Of a stretch of 64,000 nt of DNA, positions 15,398 to 23,698 are shown piece after piece. Positions within the stretch are counted from its first letter, which is position 1; every line of letters starts with the position of its first letter. The stretch lies in contig ONTZ01000012.1 of the NCBI GenBank assembly GCA_900320905.1, positions 18,211 to 82,210 of the forward strand. The letters are read 5' to 3'. This stretch comes from an uncultured Prevotella sp. Its GTDB lineage: Bacteria; Bacteroidota; Bacteroidia; Bacteroidales; Bacteroidaceae. Position numbers and translations under genes: made by a program. The notes beneath the pieces were generated by a model. The model worked only from the letters and a program-made list of their open reading frames with translations. It ran no database searches and was not told where the DNA came from.

Positions 15398-16117
15398 CTA
15401 TTTCATTATTCCTCCGCTGCCGAAGGGCGAGGCATCATGGTTCAGATTCTCCTCGATCTGCCCGATGATGCCGTCCTTGATATGTACTATCTTGTTCGTC
15501 TCATTCGCCACGCCGCTCTCGTGCGTCACCACGACGATGGTCATGCCATCCTCCTGGTTCAACTGCTTGAGCAACTGCATCACCTCCACGGAGGTCTTCG
15601 AGTCGAGTGCGCCCGTAGGCTCGTCGGCCAGGATGATCTGTGGACGGGTGATGAGTGCTCTGGCAATTGCTACGCGTTGCTTCTGTCCTCCCGACAGTTC
15701 GTTGGGGTAATGTTCTGCCCAGTCGAGCAGTCCCAGACGCTCCAGGTACTCCAGTGCCATCTGATGGCGCTTCTTTCTGGACACCCCCTGATAAAATAAT
15801 GGCAACTCAACGTTTTCCACGGCGGTTTTGAAAGAGATGAGATTAAATGACTGGAAGATAAAACCTATCATTCGGTTACGGTAGTCAGCCGCCTTGCGCT
15901 CTGAGAGGTTCCAGATGGGCACGCCTGCCAGTTCGTAGGTGCCGGAATCATAGTTGTCAAGGATACCTAATATATTTAATAAGGTACTCTTGCCTGAGCC
16001 TGAGGCACCCATGATGCTCACGAACTCACCCTTGGCAATGTCGAGGTTGATACCCTTGAGCACATGGAGTGGCTGGGCACCGAAGTAGGTCTTGTTGATG
16101 TCTTGTAAATGTATCAT
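15398..16117 (-). CDS. ABC transporter ATP-binding protein (MacB/LolD type)
   Basis: 239 residues, first gene of the export operon, which energises the two permeases downstream. Walker A GASGSGKST (37-45), Q-loop FIFQSFNL (about 87-94), signature LSGGQ (141-145), Walker B IILADEP (161-167) and H-loop VVTHES are all intact. The ATPase ends with a short extra tail after the fold (HDASPFGSGGIMK). No TAnnTTTG element was found directly upstream in 16118-16206, which is AT-rich, so the operon promoter remains unassigned. Confidence 0.95.
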   Translation of the reverse strand: MIHLQDINKTYFGAQPLHVLKGINLDIAKGEFVSIMGASGSGKSTLLNILGILDNYDSGTYELAGVPIWNLSERKAADYRNRMIGFIFQSFNLISFKTAVENVELPLFYQGVSRKKRHQMALEYLERLGLLDWAEHYPNELSGGQKQRVAIARALITRPQIILADEPTGALDSKTSVEVMQLLKQLNQEDGMTIVVVTHESGVANETNKIVHIKDGIIGQIEENLNHDASPFGSGGIMK

Positions 16118-16206
16118 TTGTGGTAGTTTATTTCTTTTTTCTGTTTGTTAGACGGACATTATATATGAAAAGTTGCATAATTGTAAACTAAAAAAACTTA
16201 AATCTA

Positions 16207-19158
16207 TCAGAAGAAAAACGGATCAGCATTCTTCTTGCCTTTGGGGTACTTCCTGAATTGATACGTCAGTTTCAGCAGACCGTATTGAGATACAACGTTG
16301 GTATAGGTCTCTGTTCGTCCCTGTTCGTTGATGTTGTACTGTCTGTTACTAAGTTGTCCTAACAGATCAAAGCCTTCGATGCTGACGGTGAGAGTGTTCT
16401 TCAGCAACTGACGACTGAGTTTGGCACCCCATATCAGTTCGTCGCGATTCATCTGAGGATCACTGTAGCCACGACGACTGTAGTTGACGATGCTGGTTGA
16501 CAATTGTAACTTCCAAGGCAACTGTACAAGTGCCGAGAGTCCGTAACTGATGTTGCCGGCATTGATGCGCTGGAAGTCTTCACGACTGCTGGTGACATGA
16601 TTTAGGGACCCGCTGAAACTGAGGCTCAATTCATGATTCCCCCTACCCTCACCTGCGGGTATCTGGTAATTGGCTGTCAGATGGTCGTTAAGATTAGTGT
16701 TGTGGACAATGCTCTCAGCACTGGTGGTGCTACCAGCCACACTGTTCAGGTCTACACTGTGGTTGTAGGAAAAGCCCAAAGTGTTCTCGAAGCGGAGTCG
16801 CTTTCTCTTGTCGAGAGTTTGTCCGCAGTTAAAGTCTGCACCAAGGTTCCAGTTGCCATCGACATTGACGGGCTTGGTGGTAGTGCGTCCGCTGGTCTTG
16901 TCATAGACCATACTGGTGGCTACAGCGTTATAAGTGCGACTGTACCTGAGACCGGCACTAATGGTCCGTATCTTGGGCCCTCCTATAAGGAAGAAGTTAC
17001 TGCTGATATTCAGCGTATGTGTCTTGTGCAGGTCAGGGTTTGAGTAACTGACGTTCAGTGGATCGCTGCTATCGACGTAACTGACGAGAGTCATGATGTC
17101 TGGCACGCTGGTCTGGTAGGAAGCATTTATCATGATTTGCATGATGGTGGGCTGATTCTCGTCCAGGCCAACAAAGATGGCACCTCCCTCGTGCTTCGGA
17201 GAATAGATCACCTGCAGGTTGGGATTCAGCATCCAGTGACTCTGTGTGAGGTGCTGCTGGGTCTCGCGGAAATAATCCAAACGCTTGTCTACATATTGTA
17301 GTGGCAACGTCATGTATATGCCCCCATTACCCATGAATCGTGGTGACAGCGTCAGTGAAGCCCGCAGTTGCTGGATATTGTCGTGGCGGGTATAGTTATA
17401 ACTGTTTGGGTTGTCGAGCACGCTGCGCAGAGCCTCAGCAGTGGATGGTAGCAGATCGATGAGCGTTGAGTCGCGCCCAGGCAGACGATCCAAACGGTAA
17501 AGTGAATTCTCGTTGTCGTTGTAGGCATGACTGTACTCATAGCCCAGGCGCAGGTTGTGACGGCCCAGTCCTACGTTGTAGTCTGCACTGAGCGAAGTGT
17601 TCCAGTTTTTCGAAGGCGCATCGGTATAGTTGTTACGGAAGTCACGTTGTCCATGTGTCTTCATGTAGTTCAGGTCCTGCCGTTCGTAACGGTTCGACGA
17701 TGTACGGTTGTAGTTGACACTTGCCTGTAGCGACACGATATCTGCCCACAACTTGACGTGAGTCTGTGCATTACCAACGATGTTCAGGTTCTCGTTATCA
17801 CCCTGACTCTGTGTCTCACGACGGTTTAGCGTCAGTTGACGGTATTTGTCAGGATGGAGGAAGAGGTCATCCAACAAATCTCCATACTCTGCAGGATCTG
17901 CATCAAACTGAGCCGAACGGTTACTGCCCCAGTTATTGCCTGATGAATAACTGATATCGTAATTGACCGTAGTAAGCAATTTCTTAGGCGACCAATTGAG
18001 GTGACCATAACTACTGAAGCCCTTCGAACGGCTACGATTGTAGTTGGCCGAGCGGGCGTAGGTGTCGCCACCAGCGAGGTAGGTCTGGCTCGAAGTCCAC
18101 GTATCCGTATGGTTGTTGTTATGATAGCCGCTGACGCTGACACCCGCAGAGAACTTATCCTCCCATCCGCCATAACTGTAGCCGATGTTGGCAGTACGGG
18201 TGGTCTGAACACCCTGTGCAGCCGACGGTTCATAATATACCGCCCCATTGCCACTCATGAACATACGACTGCTCTGGTCGTTGAGATTGTTCAGATTGGC
18301 GTTCAGCGACAACTGATGCATGCCGGCCCTTCTGCTGACCATCATTCGCAGCCCATAGCGGTCTTCGGTTCCTGCACCAACCTCGATATTGCCATTGGTA
18401 CTGATGGCATACTGCTTCTTCAGTTTGACATCCATCACGTAACTCTTGTCGTTCATGTCGCGACCAGCCATCTCTGTGAGTTTGCCCTCGCGGTCGAACA
18501 CCTTGATCTTGTTCACCGTGTAGGCTGGCAGGTTCTCGAGTGCCGCCTTCGGATCGCCTTCGAAAAAGTCGCGCCCATCGACCAGCAGGTTGTCTATCTT
18601 CTTGCCGTTCACCTTGATCTCGCCGTCCTTGCTTAGTTCGGCTCCAGGCAACTGGCGTATCAGGGCGTCGAGCATCGAACCTTCGGCCAGGTTGAAGGCG
18701 TCAGCATTATAGACGACGGTGTCGCCTCGCATCACCATTTTGATTTTCGTACCCGTAACAGTAACCTCACCCAGCATCATCGACTCACGTCTCATTTCTA
18801 TACGTCCCACATCGACATCGCCCTCACGCTTGTATTTTACCTCGAAGGGCGTGTAGGTGGTCTTGAAGCCGATGCACGAGGTGCGGATGAGGTACTTTCC
18901 CTTCTGCTTGACAGGCAACTGGAAGAAGCCGAAACGGTTCAGCAACAAAGTGTCACCGCCCACAGGCTGATAGGTCTCTATCACGGTACTATCGGAAGCG
19001 GACAGCAGACAGACGGACACATTGGGTATCACCTCGTGGGTGAACGCCTCGACGATACGACCCGATACGACACGTCTGTCATTGTCCTGAGCGACGACAT
19101 TACCCGACGGACACATCAGTGCGATGATAAGCAGAAACAGGAAATACGGTTGATTCAT
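16207..19158 (-). CDS. Large outer-membrane beta-barrel receptor (TonB-type, OMP_b-brl_3 group)
   Basis: 983 residues. Signal peptide to about VVAQ (24), then a carboxypeptidase-regulatory-like beta-sandwich (VVSGRIVEAFTHEVIPNVSV, about 31-115), a plug-like domain (LGEVTVTGTKI, LIRQLPGAELSKDGEIKVNGKKIDNLLVDG) and a long beta-barrel ending in a strand with LKLTYQFRKY. The very C-terminus (GKKNADPFFF) ends in Phe, as usual for barrels. It is the last gene of the GntR-regulated operon, 29 nt after the regulator stop. This group lacks a clear SusD partner and the ligand is unknown; uptake or surface binding is inferred. Confidence 0.85.
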   Translation of the reverse strand: MNQPYFLFLLIIALMCPSGNVVAQDNDRRVVSGRIVEAFTHEVIPNVSVCLLSASDSTVIETYQPVGGDTLLLNRFGFFQLPVKQKGKYLIRTSCIGFKTTYTPFEVKYKREGDVDVGRIEMRRESMMLGEVTVTGTKIKMVMRGDTVVYNADAFNLAEGSMLDALIRQLPGAELSKDGEIKVNGKKIDNLLVDGRDFFEGDPKAALENLPAYTVNKIKVFDREGKLTEMAGRDMNDKSYVMDVKLKKQYAISTNGNIEVGAGTEDRYGLRMMVSRRAGMHQLSLNANLNNLNDQSSRMFMSGNGAVYYEPSAAQGVQTTRTANIGYSYGGWEDKFSAGVSVSGYHNNNHTDTWTSSQTYLAGGDTYARSANYNRSRSKGFSSYGHLNWSPKKLLTTVNYDISYSSGNNWGSNRSAQFDADPAEYGDLLDDLFLHPDKYRQLTLNRRETQSQGDNENLNIVGNAQTHVKLWADIVSLQASVNYNRTSSNRYERQDLNYMKTHGQRDFRNNYTDAPSKNWNTSLSADYNVGLGRHNLRLGYEYSHAYNDNENSLYRLDRLPGRDSTLIDLLPSTAEALRSVLDNPNSYNYTRHDNIQQLRASLTLSPRFMGNGGIYMTLPLQYVDKRLDYFRETQQHLTQSHWMLNPNLQVIYSPKHEGGAIFVGLDENQPTIMQIMINASYQTSVPDIMTLVSYVDSSDPLNVSYSNPDLHKTHTLNISSNFFLIGGPKIRTISAGLRYSRTYNAVATSMVYDKTSGRTTTKPVNVDGNWNLGADFNCGQTLDKRKRLRFENTLGFSYNHSVDLNSVAGSTTSAESIVHNTNLNDHLTANYQIPAGEGRGNHELSLSFSGSLNHVTSSREDFQRINAGNISYGLSALVQLPWKLQLSTSIVNYSRRGYSDPQMNRDELIWGAKLSRQLLKNTLTVSIEGFDLLGQLSNRQYNINEQGRTETYTNVVSQYGLLKLTYQFRKYPKGKKNADPFFF

Positions 19159-19187
19159 ACCTTTGTTTTACTTATTATACGCAGAAA

Positions 19188-19550
19188 CTATCCCTTTTGT
19201 TGCATCTCGTAGGCAACTTTAACATCTTCTAACGTGATGTCGAGCAGTGCCATCTGACGGAAGAGTTCTGGCAGGCGCTCCTTCATGAAGTCCTTCTTAC
19301 GGGCCTTCAGGATCTGCTTCTTCGCCCCTTTCGTCACGAAGTAGCCCAAGCCACGCTTGTTGTAGATCACCTCCTCACGAGCCAGTTGCTCATAGGCCTT
19401 GACGGCTGTGTTCGTATTCACCTCCAAGAGTACGGCATATTCGCGTACGCTGGGGATTCTGTCGTCATCCTGGTATTTACCTGAGAGGATCTCGTCGCAG
19501 AGACGGTCCACGATCTGCAGGTAGATTGCTTTATCATTTGTGAAAGTCAT
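19188..19550 (-). CDS. GntR family regulator, YtrA subfamily
   Basis: 120 residues: winged helix-turn-helix at the N-terminus (IYLQIVDRLCDEILSGKY, then RIPSVREYAVLLEVNTNTAVKAYEQL, then YNKRGLGYFVT) followed by only about 45 residues, mostly helical. The short C-terminal part without a ligand domain is characteristic of YtrA regulators, which usually control ABC transporter operons that include their own gene. The start overlaps the end of the preceding permease-like gene by 17 bp. The likely operator is the perfect GTGTACTA inverted repeat at 22214-22235, just downstream of the -7 box of the operon promoter. Confidence 0.93.
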   Translation of the reverse strand: MTFTNDKAIYLQIVDRLCDEILSGKYQDDDRIPSVREYAVLLEVNTNTAVKAYEQLAREEVIYNKRGLGYFVTKGAKKQILKARKKDFMKERLPELFRQMALLDITLEDVKVAYEMQQKG

Positions 19551-20466
19551 AATTAGTCCACTTATTTGTTATTAACTGAAAACCTTTGAAGATATGGAAC
19601 GAAGCCCAGTAGTTGAAGATAGAGAGTATAGGCAGTGCCACCGTGATGAAGTAACCCAAGACACCCACTTTGTGTAAGACCTGGACGGACTTTGCATATA
19701 CCGGCCCATTTGAGTCCAAGGCTCCGGACTGGCGCAAAGCCTCTAAGGACTGACCATCTATCACAGTATCTACATAAAATACTTGGAGATTAAATTTTTG
19801 AACCAACCATGTTATCAGAAGGAAGGCTAAGATAATCACCAGACTCGACGCGACGAAGGTATATTTGCGCAGCAGGGTACCTCCAAGGATGTAGGCGGAG
19901 TGAATCCAGACGAGCAAGCCAACCAAAAAGATGGGAGCGCACACTTTGTAAGGTATCGTTTGGATCATCATGCCTCCTTCATCGAAAGGGGGAATCATCT
20001 CACCGAAATGATCCAGAACTATCGGCACAAGCGAATACCACTCATTACCACACGCCAGGGCACGGACGGCCATTCTGAGCGTATCGCCCACGACAAAAGC
20101 CAGAAATCCTGCCAGCGACCAGACCACAGTGACATAAATAACTACCGCAAGGAATTTCTCCAGATTCGTTGAAGGCAGCATCAGGAAGGCCTCACGCCTC
20201 GGCTTCTTCTGATAGTCAGCGAAACCTGTACTAAACGCTACCAACACAAATATGACGAGTGCTATCTGGCAGATCTGGGATATGGAGGAATATAATAGTG
20301 GGACGTAATTCCCGCCATCTGGATGAATTTTAAGGGCGATAAAAATCATCTCCATAAGGAAAGCACCCACACCAGCACCTAATGTCCACGCCAGGAAATT
20401 GCGGAAGTTGGTAGCCACCACCCAGCGGAACGTCTGGCCAAATCTATTTATATTAAAACTATTCAT
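19534..20466 (-). CDS. ABC-2-like integral membrane protein (paralogue of next gene)
   Basis: 310 residues with about six hydrophobic segments. It shares with the gene at 20494 the opening FN.NRFG...RW, the motif LMLP(S/A)(T/S)NLEK and the segment HS.Y.LGGT..R, so the two are paralogues and probably the two membrane halves of the ABC transporter whose ATPase lies upstream. No specific transporter family was identified. The start at 20466 comes directly after an octamer array. The stop lies inside the gntR coding region, so the two are translationally coupled. Confidence 0.75.
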   Translation of the reverse strand: MNSFNINRFGQTFRWVVATNFRNFLAWTLGAGVGAFLMEMIFIALKIHPDGGNYVPLLYSSISQICQIALVIFVLVAFSTGFADYQKKPRREAFLMLPSTNLEKFLAVVIYVTVVWSLAGFLAFVVGDTLRMAVRALACGNEWYSLVPIVLDHFGEMIPPFDEGGMMIQTIPYKVCAPIFLVGLLVWIHSAYILGGTLLRKYTFVASSLVIILAFLLITWLVQKFNLQVFYVDTVIDGQSLEALRQSGALDSNGPVYAKSVQVLHKVGVLGYFITVALPILSIFNYWASFHIFKGFQLITNKWTNYDFHK

Positions 20467-20468
20467 AA

Positions 20469-20492
20469 CTTCAATTTTTCAATTCTTCAATT
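20469..20492 (-). repeat. Octamer-period array between two membrane-protein genes
   Basis: Three 8-nt units on the plus strand: CTTCAATT, TTTCAATT, CTTCAATT. They fill almost the whole gap between the TAA stop (20494-20496) and the next ATG (20464-20466). On the coding strand TGA recurs every 8 nt, closing all frames. Confidence 0.85.
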
Positions 20493-20493
20493 C

Positions 20494-21285
20494 TTATAGG
20501 TTCACGAACTTACCGATAACCTGCTGACGGCAGAAGAGCCTGTACGACAGCCAGAAGTTTCCCAGGAACCAAACTGCATAGAACACATCCCAGCCAAATG
20601 TCACCTGTGCTGAGTCCTTATCGCTGTAACCCGTTCCTTGAGGCAACAACCAGATACACAACATACATACTACGATGATGACCACCGTTGTCAGTATCCA
20701 CGCAAACTTATGCGAGCGGAAGAACGTGCCACCCAAGGTATAGACAGAGTGGAATAACAACATCGTAGCAATCCCACCATGCCACATGTTACGGGGATCT
20801 CCTTTCGATAATTTTGTAAACGTATCGCTGAGATCATTAATCACCTCTGTCGTCACAAATGCCAGGTTCTCATTGCCCCATATCACATTCACCAGATATT
20901 GAACCAGGTCGGCACCAAAGAAAGCCACGATATAAAGCGGCAACAGAAGGATCCACGTGCTGTAACGCATCAGGTACTTCTCCAAGTTCGAGGCGGGCAG
21001 CATCAGCAGCGTTTGGAGGTCGTGCTTACTTTTCATGCTCGAAAACATCCACGACGGTCCTGTGACGACTGTAATGATGAACATCACCATTGTCACAATG
21101 AAGCACATTGTATAGTCAGCATTTTCACCCATCACAATAATATGGAAGAAATGCGTCGTGAAGGCAATGAAGAGCAGCGACAGGACGACGAACACGTTCA
21201 GCAGGTTCTTCAGGTAGAAGCCCCTATCGACCGTCAGCGACCAGCGCATCAGTTTGCCAAATCTATTGAAATTAAACTGTATCAT
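20494..21285 (-). CDS. ABC-2-like integral membrane protein
   Basis: 263 residues from ATG 21285 (MIQFNFNRFGKLMRW). An in-frame TTG three codons earlier lies at the border of the heptamer array and is not preferred. About six hydrophobic segments, including LLNVFVVLSLLFIAF and TMCFIVTMVMFIITVVTG. Between them is TLLMLPASNLEKYLMRY, the segment shared with the downstream paralogue. It likely forms the membrane part of the ABC transporter together with the 19534 product and the ATPase at 21327. Confidence 0.75.
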   Translation of the reverse strand: MIQFNFNRFGKLMRWSLTVDRGFYLKNLLNVFVVLSLLFIAFTTHFFHIIVMGENADYTMCFIVTMVMFIITVVTGPSWMFSSMKSKHDLQTLLMLPASNLEKYLMRYSTWILLLPLYIVAFFGADLVQYLVNVIWGNENLAFVTTEVINDLSDTFTKLSKGDPRNMWHGGIATMLLFHSVYTLGGTFFRSHKFAWILTTVVIIVVCMLCIWLLPQGTGYSDKDSAQVTFGWDVFYAVWFLGNFWLSYRLFCRQQVIGKFVNL

Positions 21286-21290
21286 AATCG

Positions 21291-21325
21291 TCAATGTTCA
21301 ATATTCAATGTTCAATGTTCAATCC
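21291..21325 (-). repeat. Heptamer-period array (TCAATGT type)
   Basis: Five 7-nt units: TCAATGT, TCAATAT, TCAATGT, TCAATGT, TCAATCC; exactly 35 bp. It lies between the TAA stop of the ATPase gene (21327-21329) and the ATG of the next gene (21283-21285). On the coding strand it is ATTGAAC repeated, so TGA occurs every 7 nt and hits each frame. Confidence 0.95.
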
Positions 21326-21326
21326 T

Positions 21327-22142
21327 TTAAATCTTCCCCTCATTGACGGCATTGAACAGCAACTCGAGGTTCACCTGCGTCTCAGCACTATTCTCCTTAC
21401 GAGGTGCGATCACGGCATTGCCTTGCAGCGAAGGCTCGGCATAGAGTGCATCGTTCATCTGATCTGGTGTACGATATTCAAAGGTGTACTTCTCCTGAAT
21501 CTCAGCCACTGAGGCATTCAGCAACAATTTCTGTGGTGAGAGAATCAGGATGTGATCCAACAACGCCTCCACATCGTGTACCTGATGGGTGGAGATGATC
21601 AGGGTGCGATCACCACTCATATACTGCGCCACCACCTTGCGGAACTGACTCTTCGAGGGGATATCCAGACCGTTGGTTGGCTCGTCCATCAACATCACCT
21701 TCGTATTCGTAGCCAGGGCGAAGGCCATAAACACCTTCTTCTTCTGTCCCATCGAGAGGGCATTCAGCTTTACATCCATTGTGAGTTCGAAGTCCTTCAG
21801 ACAAGCCTCCAGCACCTGAGAACTGAACAAGGGATAGAAGGGACGGTTGATCTTCACATACTGTTCCAGCGACATAGCAGGCAGATCAAACTCCTCAGGA
21901 ACGATGAAAATCTCCTGAAGCGTTTCAGGCTTGCGAAGCTTGGTCTCGACGCCATCGAATCTGACAGTGCCCGTCTTGGGGCGCAACAATCCGCTGATTA
22001 GATAAAGCAGAGTAGATTTGCCTGTACCGTTCTTACCCAGCAAACCGTAGATGTTATCCTGTTCCAGTGTCAAACTGAAATCATCGAATACCAGGCTCTT
22101 CTGACCTGCGTACTTAAAACTGATGTTGTTTACCTCAATCAT
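21327..22142 (-). CDS. ABC transporter ATP-binding protein of the GntR-regulated operon
   Basis: 271 residues, first gene of the operon. Walker A GKNGTGKST (36-44), signature LSMGQ (129-133; the usual second G replaced by M), Walker B VMLMDEP (149-155), H-loop ISTHQ. The degenerate LSMGQ signature and the sequence around it are typical for YtrB-like ATPases found beside YtrA regulators. After the ATPase fold a tail of about 50 residues follows (PDQMNDALYAEP). It is transcribed from the operator-controlled promoter at 22238-22269. Confidence 0.92.
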   Translation of the reverse strand: MIEVNNISFKYAGQKSLVFDDFSLTLEQDNIYGLLGKNGTGKSTLLYLISGLLRPKTGTVRFDGVETKLRKPETLQEIFIVPEEFDLPAMSLEQYVKINRPFYPLFSSQVLEACLKDFELTMDVKLNALSMGQKKKVFMAFALATNTKVMLMDEPTNGLDIPSKSQFRKVVAQYMSGDRTLIISTHQVHDVEALLDHILILSPQKLLLNASVAEIQEKYTFEYRTPDQMNDALYAEPSLQGNAVIAPRKENSAETQVNLELLFNAVNEGKI

Positions 22143-22213
22143 AATCGTTGTATTTAGATGTTATTTTGATAATTTCCTGTCTCTTATTTCTGGGATCCAT
22201 CACCCCTGTTATA

Positions 22214-22235
22214 GTGTACTACTTAAATAGTACAC
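22214..22235 (-). promoter_or_regulatory. Perfect palindromic operator, probable GntR/YtrA site
   Basis: Arms GTGTACTA (22214-22221) and TAGTACAC (22228-22235) are perfect inverted repeats with a 6-bp AT spacer. The site begins 2 nt after the -7 box, covering the expected transcription start, the right place for repression. YtrA-type sites have this GT..ACTA..TAGT..AC layout. Confidence 0.8.
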
Positions 22236-22237
22236 CG

Positions 22238-22269
22238 CAAAAGTAGTGCTTTTATGAATACGCTCCAAA
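22238..22269 (-). promoter_or_regulatory. Promoter of the GntR-regulated ABC operon
   Basis: On the minus strand TTTG (22266-22269), 20-nt spacer, TACTTTTG (22238-22245). Full Bacteroidota promoter, followed immediately by the palindromic operator. Confidence 0.85.
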
Positions 22270-22343
22270 TTTTTCGGCAAAAAACTTCAGTTTCTTAACA
22301 CACTTTAACCCTTATGTCTCGTGCGTACATTATTTAATAAATA

Positions 22344-22373
22344 AGCCGATACACTCCCTCAGAGCATATCGGC
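22344..22373 (-). terminator. Possible terminator of the esterase gene
   Basis: 7-bp stem GCCGATA/TATCGGC with a 16-nt loop, followed on the minus strand by TTATTTATTAAATAA. It lies 29 nt after the esterase stop. The T-run is interrupted, so efficiency is uncertain. Confidence 0.4.
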
Positions 22374-22401
22374 AATCAATTCCAATGGAATCGTTTCTCG
22401 G

Positions 22402-23595
22402 TTAATCCTTGAACAGATATTGGGCAAACTCATGCAGCGACTTGCGCCACACCTGCCACTCATGGTCGCCTGGGTAGGAGTTGAAACGCACCTCTACCCC
22501 ACCGTCACGCATCGTCTTCACAATATTGCGGGTATATTCAATACGTGGATCCTGCTCACCACAAGACAAGAAGAATACATCAAACTGTTTATTAAACGTC
22601 TTCGTATCCGTCAGCATACCTGGCACTTCTTTCTCCAAATCGAAATTCGATGCCCCACGGATACCACCGAACATACCCGTCGAAAAGACACCCACGTTGG
22701 CGAATACCTCTGGATCGCGCAAGCCGATATAGAACGACTGTCCGCCACCCATCGACAGTCCGCACATCGCACGGTTCCTGCGATCCTTCTTCACACGATA
22801 GGTCTTTTCGACAAAAGGAATCACATTCTCTATCAGTTCACTGCGGAAGGTCTGCATACCCTGCCAACTGTAACCGCCACCACCAAAACCGCCACTGGCA
22901 GAGCGCACATTACTGTTCGAACTCACCACGATCATCGGCACCGCCTTGCCTGCCGCAATCAGGTTGTCCATGATCTGAGCGGTGCGCCCCTGCTCCATCC
23001 AACCACGATGATCCTCACCACCACCATGCTGGATATACACTACAGGATAGGTCTGACTACCCTCGTCGTAACCTGCAGGCGTATAGATCATCAGCGGACG
23101 CCAAGCCTTTTCCACATTCGAATAATAATGGACGGTACGTACCTCACCATGCTTGACATCCTGCACCTCGAAGTCGGCCATGCCTTCCTCAGGTATCTCA
23201 ATGGCACTCGACCAACGACTACAGCCATAGAACGACTGACTGGCGGGATCTGCCACTGACACACCGTCGATAATCAGCGAATAATAGTGAAAGCCCGGCA
23301 CCTGCGGCTTTGTCTTCACCGTCCAAGTGCCATTATCGCCCTTCTCCATGTCATACTTCGTACCGCCAAGATCCACCTGTACCTCCCGTGCCTCCGGCGC
23401 GCGTACTGTGAACTTCACGCTGTTGTCACTGAGCAACTGTGGTCCTTGACTGAAGTTGATGTTCGTCACAGGCACCTTATAAACATTATTGATCTGATAC
23501 ATCGGGGCTCCTGTGCCACGTTGTCCCTGCGCTGCGACTTCTGTGCAGCAAACGGCCGACAGCATAGCGGCCAGCATAATCTTGACTGTTCTCAT
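22402..23595 (-). CDS. Secreted CE1-type esterase (feruloyl esterase-like) with N-terminal beta-sandwich
   Basis: 397 residues from ATG 23595, which gives a signal peptide ending EVAAQ; a 46-codon upstream extension has no signal-peptide logic and crosses the promoter. Residues about 45-145 form a CBM48/E-set-like sandwich (VKFTVRAPEAREVQVDLGG, NGTWTVKT), followed by an alpha/beta hydrolase of the esterase D/CE1 type: VVYIQHGGGEDHRGW, the nucleophile elbow GLSMGGGQS, and the catalytic His in GDHEWQVWR. Such enzymes release ferulate or acetyl groups from xylan. A TATCTTTG -7 box (23616-23623) lies 20 nt upstream. Confidence 0.88.
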   Translation of the reverse strand: MRTVKIMLAAMLSAVCCTEVAAQGQRGTGAPMYQINNVYKVPVTNINFSQGPQLLSDNSVKFTVRAPEAREVQVDLGGTKYDMEKGDNGTWTVKTKPQVPGFHYYSLIIDGVSVADPASQSFYGCSRWSSAIEIPEEGMADFEVQDVKHGEVRTVHYYSNVEKAWRPLMIYTPAGYDEGSQTYPVVYIQHGGGEDHRGWMEQGRTAQIMDNLIAAGKAVPMIVVSSNSNVRSASGGFGGGGYSWQGMQTFRSELIENVIPFVEKTYRVKKDRRNRAMCGLSMGGGQSFYIGLRDPEVFANVGVFSTGMFGGIRGASNFDLEKEVPGMLTDTKTFNKQFDVFFLSCGEQDPRIEYTRNIVKTMRDGGVEVRFNSYPGDHEWQVWRKSLHEFAQYLFKD

Positions 23596-23615
23596 CGTTT
23601 CAATCTTTAACGCTG

Positions 23616-23673
23616 CAAAGATATAAAAAAAAGGCGAAAGTCGATGGGCTTTCGGTATTTTTTTGTACCTTTG
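23616..23673. promoter_or_regulatory. Divergent -7 boxes for the esterase and DUF1846 genes
   Basis: TATCTTTG on the minus strand (23616-23623) serves the esterase gene and TACCTTTG on the plus strand (23666-23673) serves the DUF1846 gene. Neither has a clear TTTG at -33. Confidence 0.65.
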
Positions 23674-23698
23674 CATCGAAATTAAAATACACCATAAA

